Source of the DNA: Diphasiastrum complanatum
Taxonomy: Eukaryota; Streptophyta; Lycopodiopsida; Lycopodiales; Lycopodiaceae
Direction of reading: 5' to 3'
NCBI GenBank assembly: GCA_029204225.1
Contig: CM055107.1
Location: 49,160,546 to 49,224,545 of the forward strand
DNA length: 64,000 bases
Both the position numbers and the translations under genes were made by a program. Below are positions 21,528 to 33,839 of this stretch, piece after piece. The notes beneath the pieces are model-generated. The model saw only the letters and a list, made by a program, of their open reading frames with translations. It was not told where the DNA came from and ran no database searches. Positions within the stretch are counted from its first letter, which is position 1. Each line of letters begins with the position of its first letter.

Positions 21528-24500
21528 AGTTCTAAGCTCGTTTAGCCTTTGTGTTCAAGAGAAATCTCAAATTGTGGGGATTTTTCCATTGTGTGATATG
21601 GAATCCTGACACTTTTTTGAGAATTCAATGGAGTTTGCAACAAACTGGTGAAAGTGCGGATTATTCTTCTTGTGGATTTCCTAATTTGAAGTGTAATCGG
21701 TTGTGTGGTAAGTGCACTACCAGGTATACAATCGGTTTGATTCTTAGACAATTCATATTGGTTTTCAGGAAGTACATTTCCGGTTTTCAATTCACTTGTG
21801 TTGTCGTTTACTTCATTTGGGACACTTTTTTGTTAGCAACGGGATCAATAAGAGTAAATGATGGTTTTTTCGGCTTCTTGTTAATTACACAATGATTTAG
21901 GTGGTTTTGTTGGCTATCTTTTGCTTTTTATCGAGCCAATTTTGGCTTGAATCTGTGGAAAGCAAGAAAAGAAGCACAAACAAAGACTAATCATTGGTTG
22001 TGAGTGTTGGTGGATTTTTACAGGATTTGCACGAGGTTTTTATTGGATTTACAGGTTTATGCTGTATTTTTTGGCAAACTGATTGTGATTTGCAGGATTT
22101 GTGTGAGCCAGTAAGGCCATTCTTTGAATGGTATGGATTACAGGAAAGCCTATCCTGTGGTTAAGGAAAGGCAATCTGCAAATCTGAGAGTTTGGAAAAA
22201 TTTGGGCAGCATCTACCCTATTTTCCAGCCATAAGAAATATGGTGTTTGTAAATCTGTAAAAGATTCTTGCTTATGCATTTGTGGAAACAATGTAAGGCT
22301 AAGCGAATTGTAAAAGCGCCCTAGAATATCTGTATTCTGCCAAAAAAATAGCAGAAGAGCATTTGCTTCAAGAAGAAACTAAACAAAGGAATTGATGTCT
22401 CCATAAACGCTGCCAGTGGGCACACCCTCCATCCACATGAAGCCTGCATACAACACAAGAGTGAAAAGTGTTGAAAGCAAGCCTGGCAAGCTCTTTTTCA
22501 GCCGCCATCTCCCTCTCTCTCGGGTCCCTCTCTCTCTCGGCCCTTCTCGCGACAAGCAGGTGCCCAGATCTCTCTTTTGGAGGGAAAGGTGAAAGCGCGG
22601 GGGGGGGGTGGGGGGGTGGTGGGTAAAGTCTTAGTTAACTATTTGTGTTTGCATGTTTGGTATTTAGAGGGAGGGGCTGGTGTCAATATGTATGGTCTTT
22701 TCAAAGGCTTCTAATAGTCATTATAGACAATAAATTTGTAAATGCAGTTAAGGTACTTCTGAAATCGTAATGGCTTAAAATCAGTGTGAATTAGATTTTG
22801 ATGCATATAGTGGTTTTTTAGCAAATTTGTTGCACGATCCATTTTGCAAATGCTCATTGGTATAAATGCTACAAGCACTCTTTGGTCTAATAAAACTACG
22901 TTTTTTTGGACAATGCTCTGTTTAAAAATTTGTACCCGTAATGAGTTCAACCGAACGTAAATTTTTTTATAATTTTTCAGTTTTCAAATAAATGGAGTGA
23001 AATTCTTGTTAGGGGTGGCAAATATAAATTCGCCCGACATCACTCAACAGTGATGGCCCCCTAAAGTGGAAAACGCATGGTTACAATTTTGGACCACGGT
23101 GTGTTTCAAATTTCAACTAGGCACCAAACAGAATAAACTAAATGCAAAATCTATTTAATCGATAATTAGCCATTAGGATTTACCGCTTGGGCTTAAAAAC
23201 AAAAGAAAAATTGGTGAGTAAGGCCCGGAAGTTGTTACTGACTGGATAAATCGTTGGCCAAGCTAATTTAGCTTATGCAACATCCCAGAATAAAAAAAGT
23301 AAATTTCGTCGAGTTTTTTTGCTTTGGGTAAGTCCTCCTCGTGGTGGAGGATGCAACCCATAGAAGTATGATTGGGCTGAATTCCTGGTGGAATTCCGTA
23401 AGGCTTTTTCACAATTGACGAATTAGATTCGCTTTGATTAATTGCAATGGGTAACCGAGAATGTGAATTCTTGGATTTTTTGGCCAAGGTGTCATTTTTT
23501 CAAAATCATGCACGGCCAGAAAGGACCCAGAAGCCTAATATGGAAACTGAAATGGAACGAGAAAAGCTATTTCTTGATGTGCTTGAAGCCCTGGGCATAC
23601 CAACACTATTTGTTAAGGATAAGAAATAGCCGGTTCATTTTTCCCCATTTCTAAATCTGTCACTATGAGCGTTATGGTGAACGTAAAGATTGTAAAAAGG
23701 GGCGAAAGAATGTTTGTTTGAGTGAAGTTGAAATTTTTTATAAATTCCCAAGAACTTCATATACTTGTATTATTTTTTTAGACACTTTGATCAGGAAGTG
23801 GAGGGCCTTCGTAGCGGAAGAACCTGTGGTATGGGACGCACGCTACTCCAAAATGAAGATATGGACCTAACTGGATCAGATGACCATAGTAAGGCCGTAA
23901 ACCTTAGTGATGCCAAAAACTATCGGTCATAAAACGGGTGTTTTGTCGGAAATTTGAGATATTGGTCATGACCCCTTTTTGGATATCTCAATTACAAAAC
24001 CGGAAACTCGACAAGCTATTTCTTTATAAAAGATATATTCGTGAATTTCTTAACACATTTATTAACCCATACTGATTACCCGTTGACCATGGACGATGTC
24101 ACATAAACGGTTAATGAAACCGTTTTCTAAACCTATTTTCTCTACTTAAATATTCAAGAAATCCTTTTCTGATTTACGGGTCAATTCTCAAGCTTGGTAA
24201 TAAGGAAGATCTTTTGTTAAAGTCATTGTGTTGGGACATCATTGGTATTTACTTACAATGATGCAACACTTCTTTTGGCTTTCAAGATTTTCTGGGATCT
24301 CTTCTTAGACTCTTCTCCTAGGCAAATCTTGATTGATCTGCACCCCTTAGAAACTCGTGTGGTTTCCTGTTAAAAAGGGAGAGAAGTAGGAAGAGAAGAG
24401 AATCATCAAGGAGAAGCATCTATTAGAGAATCTAAGAGGAATCTGTTATAGATGACGGACCTATTTTACAAATCAGAAATGATAGGATATTCAGATATTA

Positions 24501-26159
24501 TAGAAATCCTTTAAGGATTATAGTATTTCTGGTTTAAAGATTTAAGAAGGGAAAATTTTTTGAAAGTACGATAGAAAAGTGGCTGATAACAAGTGCGATT
24601 GATTTGTGTCAGAACTTGGTAATTCTACTGCAAGATGGGGGTTGTTGAAACCTATTCCTTGCTGAAAATAGTCAACTTGATCTTAGTATGGACTGAGATC
24701 TGTGGGTTGATGCAAGGAAGGAAATTCATGCTAACAATATATTCTTTTGAATGAATCTCCAGTTGAGATTTTGGATGTGAAATAGCACTCTTTGAGAAAT
24801 ATTCTCTCTTAGAGGATAACCAAGTTACAGGATTCTCGGTTATGAAAGCGTTGTGTACAGAGCTAGAGTTATCTGTAGAGATATGCTATGTGGTGAATCT
24901 TTGTAGGATCATTAAAACCTTTGGTACAAAGTTATAATCCTGTGGATCTACAAAGTATTCCGTGAACTAAGTTTATTTGCATGCATAAACTAGTTGTTGG
25001 TACATAGGCATATCGATGAGAATTGTGTTTAAGACAATTTCTCGCTGGGTTATAGTAGTTTCTCATTGAGAATTGCTTATTGACCTAGAATTGATTTAGA
25101 ATCAGGTTAAATGTGGTGTTTTGGTACCACACCGAGACATTTAAATATTTTCTAAATCCGATACAACTAATCGAGTCAGAAGCGTTACTTCTGAGCTAGT
25201 TGTGGAAAATCAACACTAGAAATCTTATTTATGATATTATTATTGAAATGTATTGCTTATAAGTCACAACATTTATGAATCATTTTGGATTCATTTACAG
25301 ATGGGTATGCATACAATACTTGAAAACTTTTGGACTTATCTCTTCCCGTTCGGAAAGGATGTAATGCTATCCCGAAAGACTCAGGAGAGTTGGATAGTTA
25401 TTTGCCAAAAGTTAGAACTTCTCGTAATGAGGCTTTGGTAAATCTTAAGTTATTCTAGATTAGAACTTAAGAGGAAAACCTAGACGTATTCTAGATTAAG
25501 ACCCTAACTTCGGAATGACACTTTTTGCCATGTCTAAAGTAAGGGCATTTTTTGGATTACAATCCTTATATTGGCACTGTGTGTGAGTTGTGAAAGTCTG
25601 GAACTTTTCACATGGAAAGGACTTTCAGGAACAACTCATGTGTCTTTCAAGAATTGTAATGTACTCTCATGATGTACTCTTATGATATGGTATGGTTTTG
25701 GGAATTTGGAGAGTTGGGATTGTTGAATCTTAACTCAGATTCTAGGATATACCTAATCCATAAGAAAGGATTGTGATTGGTAGATTACCCCGGATGAATA
25801 AACAAGATAGTGGAATTTTGGTAATGACTAGCCATCTTACCAAATCGACTATGTTTATTTGGGTAAAGACCACGTAATTATTTGAATATCTGTTTTGGCT
25901 TTACGGATTACCAAAGTGGCATTATGAACGTTCGTGATTCGAAGTTTGCTGGTCACTTTTGGTCGGCCGTATTTGCTAGACTAGAGATGAGTCTGAACTT
26001 AAAGTTCTTCTAATCATTGGTAGTTACCTTCTTTTATTGAGTGTAGGAAAAGAATTCGATGAATTATGATTGACAAATCATAGTTCAGATTCTAGTTATA
26101 CTTGATCGGTCAAAAGAAGGATTACCTACAAGATCAGAAAATCAGAAGTTCAGAAGATC
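21528..26159. other. Long stretch without a supported gene
   Basis: The first kilobase is presumably the leader of the element whose LTR ends at 21513. A G-rich tract lies at 22599-22623. A 60-codon frame at 23447-23629 (starting MGNRECEFLDFLAKV) and short frames at 21551-21895 and 25253-25441 are not recognised. From about 24180 onward the sequence reads like a heavily mutated retroelement leading into the RT fragment at 26160, but no motif supports domain calls. Confidence 0.4.
22599..22623 (+). repeat. G-rich tract, potential G-quadruplex
   Basis: Runs of 10 G, 7 G, 2 G and 3 G separated by single T. Enough G-triplets exist in tandem for an intramolecular quadruplex on the plus strand. 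Confidence 0.7.
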
Positions 26160-26960
26160 AATTAGACCAGTTTGATTGTGATGTATGTTGATGATTTGAA
26201 TTTGAAAGCATATAATCAAAGATTTGCTAAATGTAGTGAAAACAGATCTATGTAATTAGTTTGATATCACAGACTTGACCTTATTTACTACTGCTTGCAA
26301 GTTGAAATATGGCTAAAGGAGCAAGGTATTGGACTTACGAAGACTACGCGTGTCAGTAGATTGCTCAATCTGTTCCATATGGAGGCATGCAAGCAAATGA
26401 ATACACCTATCAAGGTTCATGTTAAATTGCCTATGTTGGATTTTTACATCCCTTGTGGATATCACTTTGTACATCAATTAGTAGTACACATTAGCTTTTT
26501 TTTTGGTTGGTGTGTCAACTCACGATGTCTTCTTCTCTAGATTATTGAAAGACAACAAAGTAAAATTTGAGGTATGTCAAGAATACATCTCAACGGTTCA
26601 TTGTATGTTAGTGAAAATAAGTAGCGCAAGTTGAACCACTATTATTGACTAGGGAAGCAACATGACTATCAAAGGTATATGTTCCATGTAGGAAATGAGA
26701 ATCTCATATTTTATGATAGTAAGCATAACATAGTGGTGTGGCCCCTTTTAGAAGTTGAGAACAAGGTCCTCATCCACACAACTCGGTGAAGCAATATGGT
26801 TGAGAAAAATCTTAGGAGAGAATAAGATTTAGCAAGAAAAAGATTAAGAAAGAGACCACAATCTATAATAAGGTTCCAACTAGGACTCGATCTAAGTTTG
26901 TGCCACTTTTCCTAGTAATTCCCTAGTTCATTTCAATCCAGGGAAATTTATAGGAAAACT
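26160..26960 (+). pseudogene. Copia RT fragment, plus-strand copy
   Basis: LIVMYVDDL at about 26167-26195 is the RT catalytic box. After several stops, a frame at 26295-26540 gives VEIWLKEQGIGLTKTTRVS and FHMEACKQMNTPI, the segment that follows YVDD in Copia RTs. The same family appears inverted at 31640-32780 and 60900-62460. The downstream piece (26640-26830) is the reverse complement of about 61480-61690. No LTR or frame-long ORF is present; this is a rearranged remnant. Confidence 0.7.
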
Positions 26961-27873
26961 TTTAGGAAAAAATCCCTATATAAATTTCTCTCTCTCTCTC
27001 TCTCATTGTTTCCTACAAGGGGCTTCATGATGTTTGATTCATTTTTTTGTGTATAAACTATTGCCAATACGGAACTCTTGTGCACATAAAAATTGACGAT
27101 TACGAACATCAACATTAACGATTGTAGGGCAGCCACATGTGCTTTCCAAAGCTGAAGGAAGTCATTTAGAAATGGATCCCTTACGCACCATGCAGCCATG
27201 CTGTATTTGAGGAAGGATCATTAGTCCACAACCAAGCGAATGTGAAATGCGGAAAACATTATTAGTGCTGGACTGCTACAGCTAAAGCCAACAGAAATAA
27301 AATTTCAGTTATTCATTCGTAACAATCTAATTCAGTTCAGCTATCTATAGCAAAATTTATTAAAGATTTGCATCCACCTTTTGGAGCTGCCAGAAAAAAA
27401 CCGATCGTCATTAAGACTTCGAGAGTCCGAGCCGTGGTTAAAACTCTCTTGGCAGCTAGTAACAAGGCCGGCAGGCATGACCATCCATTGCACCAAATAC
27501 ATAGAGCACGCTCCAGTTACTTCAAGCTATGTTGTAAAATTCCGTTAGACAGGTGATAATCTCAAAAAATCTGGAAGAGTAAGCCATTCTGGCACTTGCG
27601 AGATACATTGATATGTAGATGCCTCTCATGAGAATGGAAAACAAAACCGGAGGCTGCCGTTTCTACCAAATAGATAGTATATGCATATAAGGTTTGACAT
27701 GTCATTTAGTGTGCGTAGATACATAGTGTCGATCCAGTCAATGATACAGGAATCAGGATGCACGAAGGGACAATATTCTTATTCAACACTCGCTTGAGAT
27801 GTATGTTGTGAAACAGTCGAGGAGGCATCAGATCTAAGAATAATATAGACATCGGTGGGTTTGCAGGAAGATG
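26961..27873. other. Spacer, nothing recognised
   Basis: A (CT)n run at about 26985-27005 is followed by unannotated sequence. A 62-codon frame at 27368-27556 has no recognisable similarity. It may include the 3' flank of the minus-strand exons that begin at 27874. Confidence 0.35.
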
Positions 27874-30800
27874 TTAAGGTCGACTGACAGGAGCAGGCTC
27901 CTCGGCTGGATTCTTATTAGCACTTGGTAACTCATAATCCGAAAGCTAAGGTACAGGTTTTCTCTGACGGTCGCACAGGCTCTGGTCTTCTACATATCCG
28001 CACCAAATCTCATTCGCTTTACCGTCGTCATAAATAATTGAGTTCATGTTCTATTTCAACACCAAGTTTGTTCGTCTTAGTTAGCTTTTGAGAATACAAG
28101 AAAATAAGAAAAGCTCAAACGATCTAGACTAGATATGTGAAGATACAGTGGACAGAGTGCCGAAAGAAGCAGATACAGTGGACCAGATATGTGAAGATAT
28201 AGTGGATAGAGTGCCGAAAGAAGCAAGAGTGTTACCTCCACGTGAAATATAGCTAGCTGCAGTTTGATGTTGGTGGATTGCGTGCCAAGCTTCTACGCCG
28301 CCGCAGAACTTCTCTCTGAAAAAAAAACACACCTAGGCAACACAAATTTCCAACTTAAACTATTGAAAAGCTCGCAAGCAAACCAGAACCGAGGTGAGCC
28401 CAACTATAGCTGCTGATCGTGCAGCAGTTGAAAGTTTCAACTGCATGCAAAGGTAAGTCCATGAATTTCCCAAATGATTTAGTCCAATCTATCTAGAATT
28501 GTATATATATATGTATGTATGCGTAGAAAGTCGCACGTCACCGCAGGGTGTATAGCCATTCATACCTTCTTTCTTCAGAGACTCCAAACCATGTGGCAAA
28601 GTATTCACTGTATATAATCCAAGACGTTGATGGGAGAGATGAAGTTTTTACACCCGAAAAAAAGAACTCATTAAAGTTCACATTGGCTGCATCAGAGGAT
28701 AGAATGGATCCCGGAACAAGTACTCAGAATGATCTGGACAGAGGTTAGAGAAGGGCACGCACATAAACCCTCCGCTAAATTTCCCCAGTATGCAGCAGCC
28801 GACCAAAACAAAAATCTTTCTGTGACAAATTCTACAAACAAACCAATGAACCTTATCCTCAATCTATCAAGCACAGCAGCCAGAAATCGTACAAACACGT
28901 AGACCCAAAAATGTATTGATTTTTTTGCTCGATGAAGCGGTTCGGACATAACCACAACATATTTACTCTATAAAAACATAGGCAAGTAAGAAGCAAAAAT
29001 GTTCGAAGAACTTTACAAGTTAAAGGTGAACTGATCAAATACCATAACAATTCGGATTGTTGAATTGCTCCAAAAAGGCACCGTAGGTGTCGCCAAACAC
29101 AAATTAGAGGAGCCATGCAGTTGTGTATAACGTGAACATATGCCTTGCGCCGTTTTTGAATTTGACAACCAAATCATTGATGAATTGGATGCATGGACCT
29201 GGTGAAGAACACCGCAGTAGCCCGCAACAGATGATAATTTACCCTCTCCTACAGTTTTCCTCACCAGAAGAAGAGAAAAGCATTTTATAAGCAAACAATC
29301 ACTAACATGGACCTGCCTATCATAAATAAGCACCACCAGCCTAAGAAGAACTTGATCCACAAGGTGAAGTATTAAAGAAAGCAATGCACTTTCAATAGTC
29401 ACATTAGTTTTATCATCAGTCACCAGCGAAATGTCTAGCACCTTTCATCAAACTAGCCTACATAACGAGATCAAAAGCAATGTTTAGGGTCAAGCATGTC
29501 CAAGAAAAAATGTAGCTTTGAATCGCAATGGTTGAGAAGTGAAACATGCATATACAACATATTTCATGCAATGCTTTTGTTTAAGAACTGCTTCAACAAA
29601 AAAAAAAGGCATATGACGGCCAGAGCTTTTATTACAAAAAATATGCACGATTAGATTGAACATCTCTACATAAAAGCCCTTTGTTAAGATCAAATCTTTG
29701 TCGCACATTAACTTTGACCAATGTCAAATCCATCTTACAAAAACACGTCTTTCACGAAAAATAGTTCGTAGATACAAAGAACGGGACATCGTCAATTGTA
29801 ACTGTCCAGGTATGTGTTTCTGCAACATGACTTTTTTTTTCTTTTAGAAGATAATTCACAATATTTTTTCTTATGTTAGCTGAGCTACGATCGCTCATAT
29901 GACTATTACAAACTTGATTAATGAATAGTAGTTGCCATGATTCTTATAAAGCTCGTTTACTGTCCTGACATTAAAAAACTTCATCAAAATGGTCTCTTGA
30001 TCTTGCTCGCATATTTCTGGCTCACGCACCTACAAAAGAATCACATTAAAACTAATTGCCAAAATATAGCATCAATCACGATTTTAGAAAAGAGCAACTT
30101 CCTGAACATTTGAATATCTCATACCATTGTCTGATTTTTAGAGCCATAATCAAGCTCATGGAGGGCCTGATATCCAAAGACAAAACAACATAAATTCAAA
30201 TCAACTCGAAACACACATATGAAACGATCTATTTGATAGAAATACAAACTCTACAAGGAATTCTAAAAAAACTGCAAACATGACATATGTTAAATAACTT
30301 CAACGCTATACTAAATCACGTGTCATGACTTTGATAAATGATAAAATCATTATTTAAAGAAGTTGGCATGTAAATTCTAATCTACAAACATGTGAAAGAA
30401 ATTTTTTTGATGATGCTCTAAGTATAAAAAAAAAACCTTGACTTTCTTGGAACCGTGCAGGTTTTTGGCAACATCAAAATTTTCTTTCTTCAGATTTTGA
30501 ATCAGGCTGTGATTCACCTACAAAATACACAAACAAAATACAGAGTAAAATTTAAACCATGAAAAAATATCTCAACCAAAGCTCACTTACTATTCAAACA
30601 TTTACACAAGCTCTACGAATAAGTTTGATGCACAATATTCTGAAAACTATACATTTAAAATACAATATCAAAATTAGTCAAACAAACTTTTTTTTGGTTA
30701 CCTTAACTTTTACGTGATCTTTTGGTAATCTCACCAGATCTTTTTTCTCTCAACATTGCCATCATTTTTGAGTTCGTCTGAAAAGAAACATACTATAAAG

Positions 30801-31000
30801 GTATATACATAACATGTACAAAAAACAGTTCTTAGATAAAAGATGATCATACATACCTTGCAAGCTCGCATACTTCTTTCAATTAATCTTTTATTTTGCA
30901 TAACAAGTACTTGAATATTGTGTTGTTGAAGATTAGTGAAATCCCGGCTCTCTATATCGTCTGTAGCTAGTATAACATTAAACATCACACAAGGGCAACT
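27874..31000 (-). CDS. Candidate multi-exon gene of unknown function
   Basis: A series of minus-strand exons has canonical GT-AG borders. In transcript order: an exon ending at 30857 (LQQHNIQVLVMQNKRLIER); 30777-30702, which needs one A removed from an A7 run to stay open; 30517-30437 (27 codons, VNHSLIQNLKKENFDVAKN); 30166-30125 (14 codons, ALHELDYGSKNQTM); and 30029-29961 (23 codons, VREPEICEQDQETILMKFF). The last three are all phase 0 and compatible. Further possible exons are 28315-28236 (EAWHAIHQHQTAASYIS) and a terminal one, 28050-27874, with an in-frame TAG (IIYDDGKANEIWCGYVEDQ, ending at TAA 27874-27876). I do not recognise the protein. The frameshift and stop suggest a pseudogene; whether all parts belong to one gene is inference. 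Confidence 0.4.
28120..28225. repeat. Short tandem duplication (~62 bp)
   Basis: AGATATGTGAAGATACAGTG followed by GACAGAGTGCCGAAAGAAGC occurs twice in succession with small differences, directly next to the putative splice donor at 28235. Confidence 0.75.
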
Positions 31001-31130
31001 AGCTACTTCTGATGGTTGAAAACAAACAAGTGATCTCTCCTCTTTGTATCGTCTGTAGCTAGTATAGCTTAAAACATCACTCAAGGGCAACTAGCTATTT
31101 CCAATGGTCGAAAACAAACAAGCTAATTTC
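30955..31130. repeat. Tandem duplication (~95 bp)
   Basis: TATCGTCTGTAGCTAGTATA through ACATCACNCAAGGGCAACTAG to GAAAACAAACAAG is repeated twice head to tail, overlapping the upstream end of the first candidate exon of the minus-strand gene. Confidence 0.75.
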
Positions 31131-31639
31131 AACCTCCACTAGAAAATTCTCCCAAACTCTGGGATGTTTTCCAAATGCTCTTTGTGGAAGCAAAAATTTG
31201 ATCAATTTATTACCAGCACTGAATTTGCATGAAAAAGGACATTTAGTACTCACTTGAAAGTGATTTGAAATATTCTATTTTAGATCGATCGGCTCGGTGA
31301 ACTTGTTGTTGACAACTTGGATTTTTATATCAAATTATCAATCACTTCAAATAATTATTTTTTAACTCGGAATTGGCTATTCAATGTCCTCTCCCATTGA
31401 GATGCATTTTTTATATGTGATTTCAATTACAGCTTCATTTCCTATGGCTAAGCTAGTTATGATACCAATTGATTTATTTTGTCTCAACAAATACTTAATT
31501 TGGTCACAATTTTAGATTTCACTCTTGAATGTCCTCATATGTGTGGGCAATTTGCATTCGAACCCATGGTCTCCCAAAGGGGATAGGGAGTCTATCCAAT
31601 TCACAACTTGTTGAAAGACACAATTCTGGATTTTAGAGC
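31131..31639. other. AT-rich spacer, nothing recognised
   Basis: No ORF or motif supported. If the minus-strand exons at 27.9-31.0 kb form a gene, its promoter or earlier exons could lie here, but I see no TATA-ATG arrangement that I would defend. Confidence 0.3.
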
Positions 31640-32780
31640 AAGACAACTTACAAATATAGATATTTACTCTGAAGCTAATACATTTGATTGATCAAATTAT
31701 TTGGTGCCAGTGTTTTTTATGTGCAGTTTAAAAAATTTATTTTCCTTAGGCTACTTTCTCAAAGTGACCATAATATCATCCCAAACATCAGCAATCCAAA
31801 TTGCATCCTTGAGAAATAATGATGGCACTCATTTTCATAATAGGCCAATGATAAACTACAATCTCTAAAGAGTGGCACACATATAAATAATTCAGAACTT
31901 GAGAGTAACCAAAATGAAGAAGTGGAAGTGTTATATTCAAGCCTAAAAATATATACATATTTTTGGGACAATTTGTTGCAATAACATGGCCTTGGTAACT
32001 ATGAAAACCTCCAAAACTAGACATTTCTAATACAAAAGTTTGCAGTCAATGTCTTCTCATAAAGAAGGCAATACAAAAATTCAATGTGCTAAGTTTATAG
32101 ATGATACACCTAGGTGTCTAGAAATTGAGTCCTATTTTGAACCTGATTATAAATTGTGGTCTCTTTCTCTATCTCGTTCTTGCTAAATCTTATTCTCTCC
32201 TAAGATTTTTCCCAACGATATTGCTTCACCGAGTTGTGTTGATGAACGTCTTGTTCTCAACTTCTAAAATGGGCTACACAACCATGTTATGCTTACTATC
32301 AGAAAATATGAGATTCTCATTTCCTTCATGGAACGTATAACCAGTAGTTAAACTTTGACGGTCATGTTGCTTCCTAGTCAACAAAATTGTTTTTACTTGG
32401 GCTACTTATTTTCACTAACATACAATGAACCGTTGAGATTTACTATTGACATACCTCAAAATTCACTTTGTTGTCTTTCACTAATCTTGAAAAGAAGACA
32501 TCATGAGTTGACTCACCAACTGAAAAAACTAATGTGTAGTCTTGTTATTGTTCTGTAGATCAAATTGCCTACTATTTGATGTACAAAGTGATATCCACAA
32601 GGGACGTACAATCAAACACAGGCAATTTATCACGAACCTCGATAGGTATATTCATTTGCTTGCATGCCTCCATATGGAACATATTGAGCAATTTATTGAC
32701 ATGCATAGTCTATGTAAGTAATGGATGCTAGCGGTATCTCCTTGGATGAAATGTATCTTCATAAGAAAGTAAACAACAAT
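31640..32780 (-). pseudogene. Copia-derived fragment, minus-strand copy 1
   Basis: Collinear with 60920-62290 in the same orientation, and inverted relative to 26295-26960. The minus strand around 32640-32700 encodes the degraded FHMEACKQMN-type RT segment, and 32340-32470 matches the tail piece of the other copies. Compared with the 61-kb copy it lacks the 207-bp stretch encoding the pre-integrase segment. 31640-32100 is shared but not recognisable as coding. Confidence 0.6.
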
Positions 32781-33418
32781 AATACATGCATTAGTTAGAT
32801 CATGAGTCTTAAATCATCTAAAAAAAAAATCATGTGATTTGAATTTGCTTTGATCGTACCTCACACAATAACATATCTCGGTCCGACGGATTTTCAGAAA
32901 TTTTATAATCCGTTGCATTTTGACACGTTGAATTCCGACATCCAAGCAAAATATTTGAAAATGGACCTTCGGTGATCAGCAAATTTAGGCAACAACGAAT
33001 TTTCAAAGTTGACGTTGGAATCCAACATGTCGGAATCCAACCTGCAGAGATGGACATGACATATCATACCTTTAAAAAAAAAAAAGACTTCGCATCGGAC
33101 ATGACTGTCGTATTCCGACGTTTGCGTCGGCAATCTGATGCACGATCCACGGTCCTGTGACTGACATGTGCGGCCTACAAACATGAACATCGAATTTTGA
33201 CCTCTTTTTTGGATGTTGGATTCCGACGTCTATTTTCATTTTGGATTCCTGCGATCCTTCTGCTTTGTTCTCACTTTTGTTCTTGCAGCTTGGAGCGATC
33301 TTGGAGCGATTTGAGGCAATTTGAGCATGGATGTTGATGCTCCTCATCCTATTGATGCTTTGAGGTTAGTGCTTGATGATTTATAAAGTTTTGAAGTTCA
33401 TGTTTTGAATTTTTAAAG
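32781..33418. other. Spacer, nothing recognised
   Basis: Short overlapping frames on both strands without recognisable similarity. GTTGGAATCCAACATGTCGG near 33013 and GTTGGATTCCGACGTC near 33216 are related words, hinting at decayed short repeats. Confidence 0.3.
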
Positions 33419-33468
33419 AGAGAGATGTGTGTGTGTGTGTGTGTGCGTGTGATAGAGAGAGAGGGGAG

Positions 33469-33551
<83 letters not shown>

Positions 33552-33800
33552 AGAAGTGTGTGTGTGAGAGAGACAGAGACAGAGAGAGGTGTGTGTGTGT
33601 GAGAGAGAGAGAGAGGAGATGAGTGTGTGCGTGCGTGCGTGCATTAGTTTAAGAGAGAGAAAAAAAGAGTCTGTTTTTCATTTCGAATTAGTTTAAGATT
33701 TGTGAGAAAGAGAGAGAGAGTGTGTGTATGTTTTGCATTTTGCATTAGTTTAAGATTTTTGAGAGAGAGAGAGAGAGTGTGTGTGTGTGTTAAGAGAGAG
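33419..33800. repeat. Large compound (GT)n/(GA)n microsatellite
   Basis: Alternating GT and GA runs, the longest GA run covering about 33501-33547 and GT runs at about 33473-33500, with interruptions. The minus-strand frame across it is pure Thr-His and Ser-Leu repeats and not a gene. It abuts the truncated end of the minus-strand gag. Confidence 0.95.
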
Positions 33801-33839
33801 ATAAAGAATAAGTGTGTTTCATTTAAGATTTAAGAAGTG

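Noticed and set aside
33381-33644. 87-codon minus-strand frame of His-Thr and Ser-Leu repeats
   Set aside because: It is the direct translation of the GT/GA microsatellite and has no protein character.
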